A DNA stretch of 64,000 nucleotides from Methyloversatilis sp. (GTDB lineage Bacteria > Pseudomonadota > Gammaproteobacteria > Burkholderiales > Rhodocyclaceae). How positions within the stretch are numbered: the stretch's first letter is position 1; each line of letters begins with the position of its first letter. The position numbers and the translations under genes were made by a program. The notes under the pieces are model-generated. The model made no database searches. It saw nothing but the letters and a program-made list of their open reading frames with translations, and was not told where the DNA came from. The DNA lies in NCBI RefSeq assembly GCF_030698125.1, contig NZ_JAUYNV010000025.1, positions 310,001-374,000 of the forward strand. The letters are read 5' to 3'. This document shows positions 28,301 through 36,306 of the stretch, piece by piece.

Positions 28301-28844
28301 AGCAGCGTGACCAGTTGTTCCTTGGCGGCCTGCTCCGTTTGGGCTTGTTGGAGATCTTTCGCCAGGGCGGCCACTTGCTGCTGCAGCTCGACCAGTTTCT
28401 GGCTGGGATCGTCGGGCAGGATGAACGGGCCCGACTTGAAGTCCGGCTCCGATCCGAAACTGCGGTGGAACCACAGGGCGACTTCACGGGCGACCTTTAG
28501 CGCTTCGATTCCTTCGCGGTACCCGATGCCGTGGCCGCCTGATGCGCTGCTTCATTGCCGCGAACTCGCAGCAGATGGAACATCTGGCGCACCTGGGCGT
28601 CCAGGCCCAAGCGCTGGTCTACGGCGCGCAGCAGTTCGGCCTGGGTTGGCTGTTGGAGGCGCAGACCGATTCGGGAAGCGACTTCTTGCGTCAGCGACTC
28701 CGCCAGTAGGCGCAGCTTGAGCACGCAGCTGGCTGGGTCGAAGGGAAACAGCCTCTCGGCTGTTGCTCCGAGATCGGCCAGAAGCGGCGCGTGTTCGGCG
28801 AGGAAGCCGAAATTGCCGGTTCGTTCAGTGGGTGCGGGCGCCAT
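25339..28844 (-). pseudogene. hsdR: Type I restriction enzyme subunit R (HsdR), broken by a frameshift and an amber codon
   Basis: Read from ATG 28844 (MAPAPTERTGNFGFLAEHAPL), the frame has the HsdR N-terminal domain (PFDPASCVLKLRLLAESL) until GNEAAHQA near 28530. It then stops at 28497, while the next frame carries on with YREGIEALKVAREVALWFHR. One missing base in GGCGGCCAC explains this. That frame holds the nuclease core (ADYVLFAGL...AAVEAKR) and meets TAG at 27742-27744 between WSDG and GGSFKLPFAYS. The same frame then gives the helicase (MATGTGKT, DEAH, TATPARHT, MIGRATRR) to 25339. Two independent lesions make a pseudogene likely. Confidence 0.85.
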
Positions 28845-28851
28845 GTGCGTA

Positions 28852-29367
28852 TCACCCGCCGAGCAATTGGACGACCGTGCCCATGGGCACGAACAACCGG
28901 CTGGGTTGGACCTGCAAGGTGAGAAAGCCGTAGTGCCGATAGAATGCTGCTGCAGCTTCGTCCTTGGCATCGACCACCACTGCCATTGCTGCGATTTGAT
29001 CGGCATGGGCCAGGCTGCGGTGCAAGGCATCGAGGAGCAGGTGTTCCCCAAGCCCCTGGCCCTTGGTGGACTGATCGACGGCCAGCCGGCCCAGCAAGGT
29101 AACGGGAAGCTGCGGATAGCGCGGCAGCTTGCGGGCCAAGTCGTCAGGCAGGTCGGCGAGGGTCAGCACCGAGGCCGACAGCGTGTAGTAGCCGAGGACA
29201 CGTGCGTTCGGCGGACTCACTGCGACGAACGGCGCGGCTACGCGTTTGTCCGCGTCTTGCCGAGCCTGTTGCTTGAGATAGCGGTCGAGCGCTTCCGCGC
29301 CGCAATGAAAGACCGTTCGGTCGTGCCGTCGGCCCAGAGGCTCGACCGTGATGTTGGTCAATGCCAC
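28852..29367 (-). CDS. GNAT acetyltransferase toxin, TacT/AtaT-like
   Basis: A 171-residue GNAT protein: acetyl-CoA loop GRLAVDQSTKGQGLGEHLL (QGLG) and the conserved Tyr in AFYRHYGF. Together with the preceding DUF1778-type gene it forms a TacAT/AtaRT-style toxin-antitoxin pair; toxins of that class acetylate aminoacyl-tRNA and stop translation. Starts 3 bp after the antitoxin and ends 7 bp before the hsdR start, so all are probably one transcript. Intact, unlike hsdR. Confidence 0.87.
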   Translation of the reverse strand: MALTNITVEPLGRRHDRTVFHCGAEALDRYLKQQARQDADKRVAAPFVAVSPPNARVLGYYTLSASVLTLADLPDDLARKLPRYPQLPVTLLGRLAVDQSTKGQGLGEHLLLDALHRSLAHADQIAAMAVVVDAKDEAAAAFYRHYGFLTLQVQPSRLFVPMGTVVQLLGG

Positions 29368-29370
29368 CGG

Positions 29371-29664
29371 CTATGCGCCGGTGCGTTGGCGATAAGCCTT
29401 GGCTGCGCGCTTGAGGCGCGCGTTCGGCTCCGGCGGGTTGAGCAGAGCTTGCACGAAGGCCAGTTGCTCTTCGCGCGACAGGCGGATCGACTCGTGCTCG
29501 GCAAGCACCCGGCGCGCTGCATCCTGTGCGCTGGCGACGACAAACTCGCTCAGCGTGCGGCCGGAGAGTGCCGCCGCCTGCTGGAGCAGATTCTTCTGAG
29601 CCGCGGACACGCGGGCTTCGAGCCGGGCGTCGCGGGTGGTGTCGAGGGTGTTTTGATTGGCCAT
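29371..29664 (-). CDS. DUF1778-family antitoxin (RHH), TacA-like
   Basis: A 97-residue protein starting MANQNTLDTTRDARLEARVS after AAGGAG. The stretch ARLEARVSAAQKNLLQQAAAL.. GRTLSEFVVASA matches the ribbon-helix-helix DNA-binding part of DUF1778 antitoxins, and the C-terminal LLNPPEPNARLKRAA tail would bind the GNAT toxin. It normally represses its own operon. First gene of tacA-tacT-hsdR-hsdM. Confidence 0.87.
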   Translation of the reverse strand: MANQNTLDTTRDARLEARVSAAQKNLLQQAAALSGRTLSEFVVASAQDAARRVLAEHESIRLSREEQLAFVQALLNPPEPNARLKRAAKAYRQRTGA

Positions 29665-29901
29665 GGTCGTCTCCTTGATCGAAATGTACGGCAAGTGTCC
29701 GTACGTGGCAAGCGCCGGGGAATCCATCGCGTATGCGAAATCAGGCGATTGGCGCAGCCCCTTGCATACGCAGCGGCCATGTGCCGTCGAGCAATCGCGC
29801 GGCGGGCCGGGTCAAGGGCGGGCGCAGCCCGGCGCCTGTTGACGACCATCCAGCACGCCTCGATCTCCCTGCCTAAAACTTCAGCAGGGTAGTCAATCAA
29901 G

Positions 29902-29924
29902 GGTGGGTCAGATTTCGATGCAAT
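29902..29924 (+). repeat. Outer copy of a gtgggtca...gatg motif (possible IS21-type end)
   Basis: The sequence gtgggtcagatttcgatg lies just left of the IS5 element; a related copy, gtgggtcaattctggatg, lies just right of it (31151-31168). Short direct repeats of this look occur at ends of IS21-family elements, so a relic end is suspected. Inference from motif memory only. Confidence 0.35.
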
Positions 29925-29928
29925 TTAA

Positions 29929-31139
29929 GGAACCGCTGATCAAAGGCACCCGTCCGGTATTTTCTGTCCCGAAAGTCGTGTTCCGGAAATTCGCGTCTTC
30001 ATGACACCGAATTTCGCCTGTTTTTCACCCCTGAATCACTGATCCGAGTCTTTTCGAAGGTCATTGCCTCCGTTTTCGCGTCCTCAGGACGCAACTGTCC
30101 TGTACGGTGCGCACAGCGTTCGCTGCGACAGCACCAGATTCGCCATCGCGAACAGCACCTGCAACTGCGCCGTGTTCTTCGCCAGCCCCTTGTAGCGGCA
30201 CTTGCGGTGACGGAACAGGTTCTTCACCACATGGAACACGTGCTCGACCTTCGAGCGGATGCTCGCCTTGGCGTGCTCCGCTTGCTCGATCAGCTTGCGC
30301 ACCGGGTCAGCTTCATCGAGCTTCTTGTAGGTCGAGCGCCTGCGCGCAACGACAAATTCGGCTTTGCAGTCCTTGAGCGCCTCGCGCTTGTTCGCGCCCT
30401 GGTAACCGGCATCCGCATGCACATGCTTCTCCTCACCGTGCAGTAGCTGGTGCGTCTGGCTCACGTCCGATTCATTCGCCGCCGTGGTGACCATCGAATG
30501 CACCAAGCCGGTCTGCGCATCCACACCGATGTGCGCTTTCATGCCGAAGTACCACTGGTTGCCCTTCTTCGTCTGGTGCATGTCCGCGTCGCGCTCGCGT
30601 TCCTTGTTCTTCGTCGACGGCGGGGCGGCGATCAGCGTGGCATCGACAATGGTGCCTTCGCGCAGGATCAACCCCTGCTGGCCCAGTTGCTCGCGGATCA
30701 GCGCAAAGATGCGCGCCGGCATGTCGTGACATTCCAGCAGCCGACGAAATTTCAGCAGCGTCGTCGCGTCCGGCGGCTGGCGCTCGATCAGATCCACCCC
30801 CACAAACCGGCGTACCGCAATGCTGTCAACGATGGCGTCTTCGATGCCCTCATCCGACAGCCCCAAGCAGTTCTGGCACAGGTACATGCGCAGCATCGTT
30901 TCCAGCCCGACCGGCGGACGACCACGCTCGCCACGGTAGTAGTGCGGCTCGATCAGCCCAATCAGTGCCGACCACGGCACCAGTCGGTCCAGGTCGGTCA
31001 GAAACTTCTCCTTGCGCGTCGGCTTGCGACGCGCCGAGTACTCAAGATCGGCGAAGCTGGTCTGTCGTTTCATCGGGATGGTTGCAAGACTCGGGATGAC
31101 TTGGGCATTCTACGGGGGCAGGATTAAATCAGTGTTTCC
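29929..31139 (-). mobile_element. IS5-family insertion sequence, complete
   Basis: The 1211-bp element has imperfect terminal inverted repeats: GGAACCGCTGATC on the left and GGAAACACTGATT (reverse complement of the right end). Both ends are flanked by TTAA (29925-29928 and 31140-31143), a 4-bp target duplication typical of IS5 elements. It contains one transposase gene on the minus strand and about 155 bp of non-coding sequence left of it. Intact ends and gene suggest recent insertion. Confidence 0.88.
30084..31073 (-). CDS. IS5-family transposase (DDE)
   Basis: A 329-residue transposase beginning MKRQTSFADLEYSARRKPTR, with the IS5 N-terminal DUF772-like region (GRPPVGLETMLRMYLCQNC). Catalytic residues are expected in the DATL (TIVDATLI), DAGYQG and KVEHVFHVVKN segments, giving D-D-E. 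Full length with no internal stop; the only plausible transposase in the window. Confidence 0.95.
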   Translation of the reverse strand: MKRQTSFADLEYSARRKPTRKEKFLTDLDRLVPWSALIGLIEPHYYRGERGRPPVGLETMLRMYLCQNCLGLSDEGIEDAIVDSIAVRRFVGVDLIERQPPDATTLLKFRRLLECHDMPARIFALIREQLGQQGLILREGTIVDATLIAAPPSTKNKERERDADMHQTKKGNQWYFGMKAHIGVDAQTGLVHSMVTTAANESDVSQTHQLLHGEEKHVHADAGYQGANKREALKDCKAEFVVARRRSTYKKLDEADPVRKLIEQAEHAKASIRSKVEHVFHVVKNLFRHRKCRYKGLAKNTAQLQVLFAMANLVLSQRTLCAPYRTVAS

Positions 31140-31150
31140 TTAACCCCGCA

Positions 31151-31178
31151 AGTGGGTCAATTCTGGATGGTCGTCATC
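31151..31178 (+). repeat. Inner gtgggtca...gatg copy at the right edge of the foreign block
   Basis: gtgggtcaattctggatg followed by gtcgtcatca ends exactly where the phosphoesterase reading resumes (agttttcgcgc). It may be the terminus (ending CA) of an IS21-type element that carried in or bounded the block. Confidence 0.35.
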
Positions 31179-31415
31179 AAGTTTTCGCGCAACGAGATTC
31201 TCGACCCGAAAGGCTGGGTGCGGCTGAACGACCTGATGGACGCCCGCGCCGGGCTGGGCCGCTTCCGTGATATCCGCATCAGCAACTACGCGCCGATGAT
31301 GGATCTGATCCAGTACTGCCGCAATCACACGATCACCGACATCCTGCAACTGCCCGACGTGCAGGAACGCGTCGAGCTGTAGTTCGACCAGGCCGAAAAG
31401 GCGAAGGCGCATCAT
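31179..31415 (+). pseudogene. DHH-family phosphoesterase, internal/3' fragment with amber codon
   Basis: The frame reads FSRNEILDPKGWVRLNDLMD, then ARAGLGRFRDIRISNY and LPDVQERVEL before TAG at 31380-31382. It continues FDQAEKAKAHH. In the family the Tyr-Phe pair follows VEL, so TAC to TAG is a likely point mutation. About 50 codons between this piece and the fragment ending near 23412 are missing, and the C-terminal DHHA1 part is also absent after about 31415. Confidence 0.75.
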
Positions 31416-31579
31416 GGGCTGTCGAGTCGTGCCCGGCGGCAGCAGCGCAATCTGACCGCACGTCTGCGCGTTCCCACATTTTTTTCGCATAGAATCGGTG
31501 CCCCGGTCCTCGCTGTTGGCATGTCGCGATATCGCGTTTTTCAATTCGCCCCGTTCTGACCCTTTTTTTTTCGCTTGCC

Positions 31580-32236
31580 GTGTTGCTGCTTTGCCTGGGC
31601 GCCCGCCCGGCATGGTCGCAAGCGGCCACGGCGCCTGAATTCGGCCGTCTGCCGGACAGTGCGCGCATCGTGCTCATGCCACTCGACGTCGAGCTTTTTT
31701 CGGTCGGCGCCGGAGGCGTTGCCGAGCCTCAGGCGCAATGGACCGATCAGGCAACCAGGCTTCTGCGCGATTCGGTGAGACGGCGCGAAGCCTCACTTGG
31801 CGTCACCTTGCACGAAACCGACCTGAAGGACGACGACGCAGTCGCACTGAATCACCTGCACGGCACGGTCGCCACGGCGATTGCGCTGCACCACTACGTC
31901 GCTCCCTATGCCTTGCCGACCAAGGAAAAGCGCCTCGAATGGCATATCGGTGCTGACACCGCGCGGCTGCGCGACGCCAGCGGCGCCGACTACGCCCTCT
32001 TCCTGTACATCCGCGACAGTTACGCCACCGCCGAGCGCAAGGCGGCCATCGTGCTGGCCGCCATGATCGGCCTGGCCATGCCGGGCGGCATCCAGACCGG
32101 CTACGCCTCACTGGTCGATTTGCGCAGCGGTGACATCGTGTGGTTCAACCGTCTGCTGCGTGGCACCGGCGACCTGCGCGAAGCCGAACCGGCGGAAGAG
32201 TCGATCAGCGCCCTGCTCGAGAAGTTTCCGCGCTGA
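31580..32236 (+). CDS. Hypothetical exported protein
   Basis: 218 residues from a GTG; no better start exists because an in-frame TGA sits at 31557, just before a run of nine T (31563-31571). The N-terminus (LLLCLGARPAWSQAA) looks like the end of a signal peptide, so the native start may be lost or shifted by slippage in the T-run. The mature part has DSARIVLMPLDVELFSVGAGG and, later, LVDLRSGDIVWFNRLLRG. I do not recognise a named family. It ends one base before the M48 peptidase start, so they are coupled. Confidence 0.65.
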   Translation: MLLLCLGARPAWSQAATAPEFGRLPDSARIVLMPLDVELFSVGAGGVAEPQAQWTDQATRLLRDSVRRREASLGVTLHETDLKDDDAVALNHLHGTVATAIALHHYVAPYALPTKEKRLEWHIGADTARLRDASGADYALFLYIRDSYATAERKAAIVLAAMIGLAMPGGIQTGYASLVDLRSGDIVWFNRLLRGTGDLREAEPAEESISALLEKFPR

Positions 32237-32237
32237 C

Positions 32238-33407
32238 ATGCGACGTCGTGATCTGCTCTGCGGCTGCTGCGGCGGCGGACTGCTGACGCTCTGGCCCGGC
32301 CGCATGGCAGCGGGCGTGGCCGACACACCACGCTTTGCGCGGCCGGATCTGGCCAGCGACGAAGGTGGCCTGTGGGCGATGATGGACCGCGAGGAAGAGC
32401 GCCTGCGCCGTTCGCGCTTCCTGCTCGGCGACGACGCGCTGCAGCGCTATGTATCCGACATCGCCTGCCGGCTGGCTGGCGATCACTGCCCCGACATGCG
32501 GGTCTATCTGGTGCGCACGCCCTACTTCAACGCCAGCATGGCGCCCAACGGCATGATGCAGGTGTGGAGCGGCCTGCTGCTGCGTGCCGCCAATGAAGCG
32601 CAGCTGGCTGCCGTGCTGGCGCACGAGGTCGGTCACTATCTGAAGCGGCACAGCCTGGAGCGTCTGCGCGACGCGCGCGCCAAGGCCGGTTTCGCACAGT
32701 TCCTGGGGCTTGCGCTGGGGGCGGCGGGTGCCGGCAGCATCGGTCAGGTGGCGCAGCTGGGCGTACTGGCCAGCGTCTATTCCTTTTCGCGCGACCACGA
32801 GCGCGAAGCGGATGCAATCGGGCTGGAACTGATGCATCGCGCCGGTTACGACGCCGGCGAAGCCGCCAGGGTCTGGGCGCAGCTGATCAAGGAAAACGCC
32901 GGCGAAGACGGGGGCGGCACGCTGCTGTTCGCCACCCATCCGTCGGCCGACGAGCGTCGCGACACGCTGAAGGCGGCTGCCACGACACTGGCCGGTGACC
33001 GGAATCCCGGCGAGACACACGCCGAACGCTACCGCGCGCACATCGCGCCGCTGCGCCTGCAGATGCTGCAGGACGAACTGCGCCGACGCGTACCGGACAG
33101 TTCGTTGCGCCTGTTCGACCGCCTGATGACCCACCACGGACGTGACGGACAACTGCTGTATGCGCGGGCCGAAGCACTGCGCTCGCGCGCTCGCGACGAC
33201 GATCTCGATCAGGCACTTGCCGCGCTCGGCGAGGCTGAAGCTCATCCCGACCGGCCGGAAGAAGCCGTGCGCTTGCGTGGCCAGATCCTGCGTAGCCGCA
33301 ACGACGCCGACGGCGCGCGCAAGGCCTTCCGCGACTATCTTGAACTTCGACCCGGCGCGCCTGATGCGCCGATGATCCGCAGCTATATCGAGACCCCTGC
33401 ACCATGA
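32238..33407 (+). CDS. M48-family metallopeptidase with TPR-like tail
   Basis: A 389-residue protein with an N-terminal export signal that starts MRRRDLLCGCCGGG (twin-Arg-like, with Cys residues), then an M48 peptidase domain: zinc motif HEVGH (AVLAHEVGHYLKRHS) and the third ligand Glu in DHEREADAIGLELM. The C-terminal 120 residues resemble the helical repeats of BepA/YfgC proteins. These act in outer-membrane protein and lipopolysaccharide quality control. Overlaps the next gene by 4 bp. Confidence 0.88.
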   Translation: MRRRDLLCGCCGGGLLTLWPGRMAAGVADTPRFARPDLASDEGGLWAMMDREEERLRRSRFLLGDDALQRYVSDIACRLAGDHCPDMRVYLVRTPYFNASMAPNGMMQVWSGLLLRAANEAQLAAVLAHEVGHYLKRHSLERLRDARAKAGFAQFLGLALGAAGAGSIGQVAQLGVLASVYSFSRDHEREADAIGLELMHRAGYDAGEAARVWAQLIKENAGEDGGGTLLFATHPSADERRDTLKAAATTLAGDRNPGETHAERYRAHIAPLRLQMLQDELRRRVPDSSLRLFDRLMTHHGRDGQLLYARAEALRSRARDDDLDQALAALGEAEAHPDRPEEAVRLRGQILRSRNDADGARKAFRDYLELRPGAPDAPMIRSYIETPAP

Positions 33408-33982
33408 AACTGATCTGCCTGCTTTGCCTCACCCTTCTGCTGACCGGCTGCGGCGGCCAGTTCAAGCGGGTCGAATCGGCCCCTGTTATGGTGCGCGGCA
33501 GCATGGAAGTGCAGGCCGGCGGCGACTGGAACCACCACACGCCGTACGGTTCCAGACACCGGGAAATGTGGACCCAGCACGGTCTGCCGATCGATCGGCT
33601 GGCGTTCTTCAGCGGTGTGGCCGACGGTGTGGCCCTGGACGACCTGGCGCCGCGCAATGGAAAGCCGCCGCTGTTCCGCAGCACTATGTCGCCGGAAGAC
33701 ACGGTCGGTCTCGTGGAAACCATGCTGGCCGGCAATGGTGGCCAGTTCCAGTTGCAGTCCCTGGCGCCCGACACGGTATCGGGCAGCCCGGGCTTTCGCT
33801 TCGAGTATCTCTACACGGCGCGCAGCGAAGAGGTGGAGCGCGCGGGGGCAAGCCGTGGTGCCGTCGTCGGCGACCGGCTTTACCTGATGCTTTTCGACGC
33901 GCCGCGCGGTCGCTATTTCGACCGCGGCAGGTCTGCGGCAGAGCGGCTGATGGACAGCCTGCGCATCGTGCCGGCGCGTTGA
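33404..33982 (+). CDS. Putative lipoprotein
   Basis: A 192-residue protein with a lipoprotein signal MKLICLLCLTLLLTGCGG (lipobox LTGC, Cys16). No named family recognised. Later segments EYLYTARSEEVERAG and LYLMLFDAPRGRYFDRG suggest a compact beta-rich domain. It follows the M48 peptidase by a 4-bp overlap and is probably made with it, perhaps as an outer-membrane partner; this is inference. Confidence 0.75.
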   Translation: MKLICLLCLTLLLTGCGGQFKRVESAPVMVRGSMEVQAGGDWNHHTPYGSRHREMWTQHGLPIDRLAFFSGVADGVALDDLAPRNGKPPLFRSTMSPEDTVGLVETMLAGNGGQFQLQSLAPDTVSGSPGFRFEYLYTARSEEVERAGASRGAVVGDRLYLMLFDAPRGRYFDRGRSAAERLMDSLRIVPAR

Positions 33983-34066
33983 TCGTCCGTTGACCGCCTG
34001 ACTGCGCACGAGGCGCGCAATCAAAATTCACCCGCCAGGCCGCGCTCGCGTAGTATTTTCCGGGCC

Positions 34067-35374
34067 ATGCCATTACCGCCGATACTTGCGAAACGGGCCT
34101 TCCTCGACCTGCTGCCCGACGCCATATGCGTGGTCGATGAACACGGCCGTTTCGTGTTCGTCAGCGCGGCCTGCGAACGCATCTTCGGCTATACGCCGGA
34201 CGAAATGATCGGCCGCGCGATGATCGATCTGGTGGCGCCGGAAGACCGTGCCCGCACGCTGCAGGCGGCGGCCGACATCATGGCGGGCGAGCACAAGCTG
34301 AATTTCGAGAACAGCTATGTGCGCAAGGATGGCCGGCGCGTGCATATCCTGTGGTCGGCCCGCTGGTCCGACTCCGACCGGCTGCGCATTGCGGTTGCGC
34401 GCGACATCACGGAGCGCAAGCGTGCCGAAGCCACACAGGCCGCGCTGTACGCGCTGTCCGAAGCGGCGCACGCAGCAAGCGACCTGCCGGCGCTGTGCGC
34501 CCATATCCGGCTGATCATCGACAGTCTGGTGCCGGCCAACAACTTCTTTGTGGCCACCGTCGACGGCGACGGCGTGCTCAGCTTTCCCTACAGTCTCGAC
34601 GAACATCGCGCGGCGCCGCCCCATGCGCTGTGCAGCGAAGTGGTGCGTACCGGGCAGTCGCTGCTGCGCACCGGCGCCGCACCCGAGGCCTGCTGCTGGC
34701 TGGCCGTGCCGCTGAAGACCGAGCATCGCACGACCGGTGCGCTGGTGCTCAAAAGCATGCCGGGCGAGGCCTGCTATACCGATCGCGACCTGGCACTGCT
34801 GCACTTTGTATCGACCCAGGTTGCCACCGCCATCGAACGCATGCAGCTGCTGGCACAACTCAAGCGCATGGCCCGGTTCGACGAACTGACCGGCCTGCCC
34901 AACCGCGCGCTGCTGCGCGACCGGCTCGAAACCGCGCTGTCGGCCGCGCGCCGCGAGCACACACACATCGGCCTGCTCTATCTGGATCTCGACCGGTTCA
35001 AGGAAGTGAATGACACGCTGGGCCACTCGACCGGCGACCGTCTGCTGCAGGAAATTGCGCAGCGGCTCAAGCACTGCGTGCGCGATGCCGACACGGTGGC
35101 GCGCGTTGGCGGCGACGAATTCGTCGTGCTGCTGCCCGGCATTCCGCAGCCGGAAGACGCCCTGGTGGTCGCCCGCAAGATTCGCAGCGCGCTCGGCCAG
35201 CCCGTCGCGCTGGGCGGTCGCCACCTCACGGTGTTGCCCAGCATCGGCATCGCGGTCTATCCGGATCACGGCGAAGATGCGCTCGCCCTGCTGGAAGCCG
35301 CCGATCAGGCGATGTATCGCGCCAAGCACAGCGGCGACGACTGTCGCTGGGCCGGTGCGGCCGACGAGCTCTAG
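34067..35374 (+). CDS. Diguanylate cyclase with PAS and GAF sensor domains
   Basis: 435 residues: PAS (about 8-125, FGYTPDEMIGRAM; PAC end DITERKRAE), GAF-like (135-265), GGDEF (275-432). The active-site motif is GGDEF (VARVGGDEFVVL), with an inhibitory site RDAD five residues before it. It should convert two GTP to c-di-GMP with product inhibition. No membrane span, so cytosolic. Starts 84 bp after the lipoprotein gene. Confidence 0.92.
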   Translation: MPLPPILAKRAFLDLLPDAICVVDEHGRFVFVSAACERIFGYTPDEMIGRAMIDLVAPEDRARTLQAAADIMAGEHKLNFENSYVRKDGRRVHILWSARWSDSDRLRIAVARDITERKRAEATQAALYALSEAAHAASDLPALCAHIRLIIDSLVPANNFFVATVDGDGVLSFPYSLDEHRAAPPHALCSEVVRTGQSLLRTGAAPEACCWLAVPLKTEHRTTGALVLKSMPGEACYTDRDLALLHFVSTQVATAIERMQLLAQLKRMARFDELTGLPNRALLRDRLETALSAARREHTHIGLLYLDLDRFKEVNDTLGHSTGDRLLQEIAQRLKHCVRDADTVARVGGDEFVVLLPGIPQPEDALVVARKIRSALGQPVALGGRHLTVLPSIGIAVYPDHGEDALALLEAADQAMYRAKHSGDDCRWAGAADEL

Positions 35375-35389
35375 CACACGCCGTTCAGG

Positions 35390-36301
35390 TCAGACGATGA
35401 CGTAACGGTTGCGACCGCGATTCTTCGCCGTGTAGAGCGCCCGATCGGTGCGGCGGAACAGCGTCTCGGGGCAGTCGTCGGGGCGTACCGCGGTCACACC
35501 GGCGGAAAACGTGTAGGCCGGCAACCGCGATGGCATGAGTTCGGGCAGCTGCAGCCGGTTCAGCAGCATGGCGACACCCGAAATCTGCAAGTCGGGCATG
35601 ATCAGCAGGAATTCCTCACCGCCGATGCGTGCCGCCACATCGCTTGCGCGGATGCCGCTGCGCAGGCGCTCGGCGAAGTCGCGCAGCACCTGGTCGCCGA
35701 CGTCGTGTCCGTGCAGGTCGTTGCAGGCCTTGAAGTGATCAATGTCGATCATGACAAGAATCAACGTCGTATTCCCGGTGACCGATGCCGCAACCGCCGC
35801 CTGCAGGTATTCGAACGCGTAGCGACGGTTGTACAGGCCGGTCAGCGAGTCGCGCTGCGACACATGCAGTGCGTGGTCGTAATTCTGTTGCAACACGACC
35901 TCGCGCCGCTTCAGGTCGGAAATGTCGCTGGCCAGCGTCAGCACACCGCCGCCCGCGTCGATCGTTTCGACCACCCATACCCAGCGCCCGTCGGTCAGGT
36001 CGGATTCGAAGCTACGCGTCGGCCGGCTGCGCCGGCGCAACCGCACGGCGGAAATCCAACCGTCGATGTCGTCAGTGTCGATCAGCACGCCCTGCCGCGT
36101 TGCGTGGCAGTTGCGCATCATGTCTTCCCAGCTCGGGTGGTCCGCCGCAACAACGTTGTAGCTCGACTCGAACCAGCGGTTGGCATAGCGCAGCACATCG
36201 TCGGCGTCGAACCACGCGATGCCGGCGGCAGCATGGTCGAACAGGCCGCCTGGATCGAACGCAGCCGCAGCGCCTGCAAGGGGTGCGCAAGACAGTTTCA
36301 T
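35390..36301 (-). CDS. Diguanylate cyclase with PAS domain
   Basis: 303 residues: PAS (about 18-135; GIAWFDADDVLRYANRWFE) and GGDEF (145-300) with motif GGEEF (ARIGGEEFLLIM) and I-site RASD five residues before. Cytosolic by sequence. Converges with the previous cyclase gene (15 bp between ends) and lies 5 bp downstream of the EAL gene, with which it probably forms an operon of opposing activities. Confidence 0.9.
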   Translation of the reverse strand: MKLSCAPLAGAAAAFDPGGLFDHAAAGIAWFDADDVLRYANRWFESSYNVVAADHPSWEDMMRNCHATRQGVLIDTDDIDGWISAVRLRRRSRPTRSFESDLTDGRWVWVVETIDAGGGVLTLASDISDLKRREVVLQQNYDHALHVSQRDSLTGLYNRRYAFEYLQAAVAASVTGNTTLILVMIDIDHFKACNDLHGHDVGDQVLRDFAERLRSGIRASDVAARIGGEEFLLIMPDLQISGVAMLLNRLQLPELMPSRLPAYTFSAGVTAVRPDDCPETLFRRTDRALYTAKNRGRNRYVIV

Positions 36302-36306
36302 TCCGG

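Noticed and set aside
29665-29928. Possible gene upstream of the antitoxin on the minus strand
   Set aside because: The open frame overlaps the antitoxin in another frame and shows no pattern of a real protein; taken as promoter region.
30084-31073. Transposase as part of the toxin/restriction locus
   Set aside because: It is inside its own IS with target duplication, so it is a later, independent insertion.
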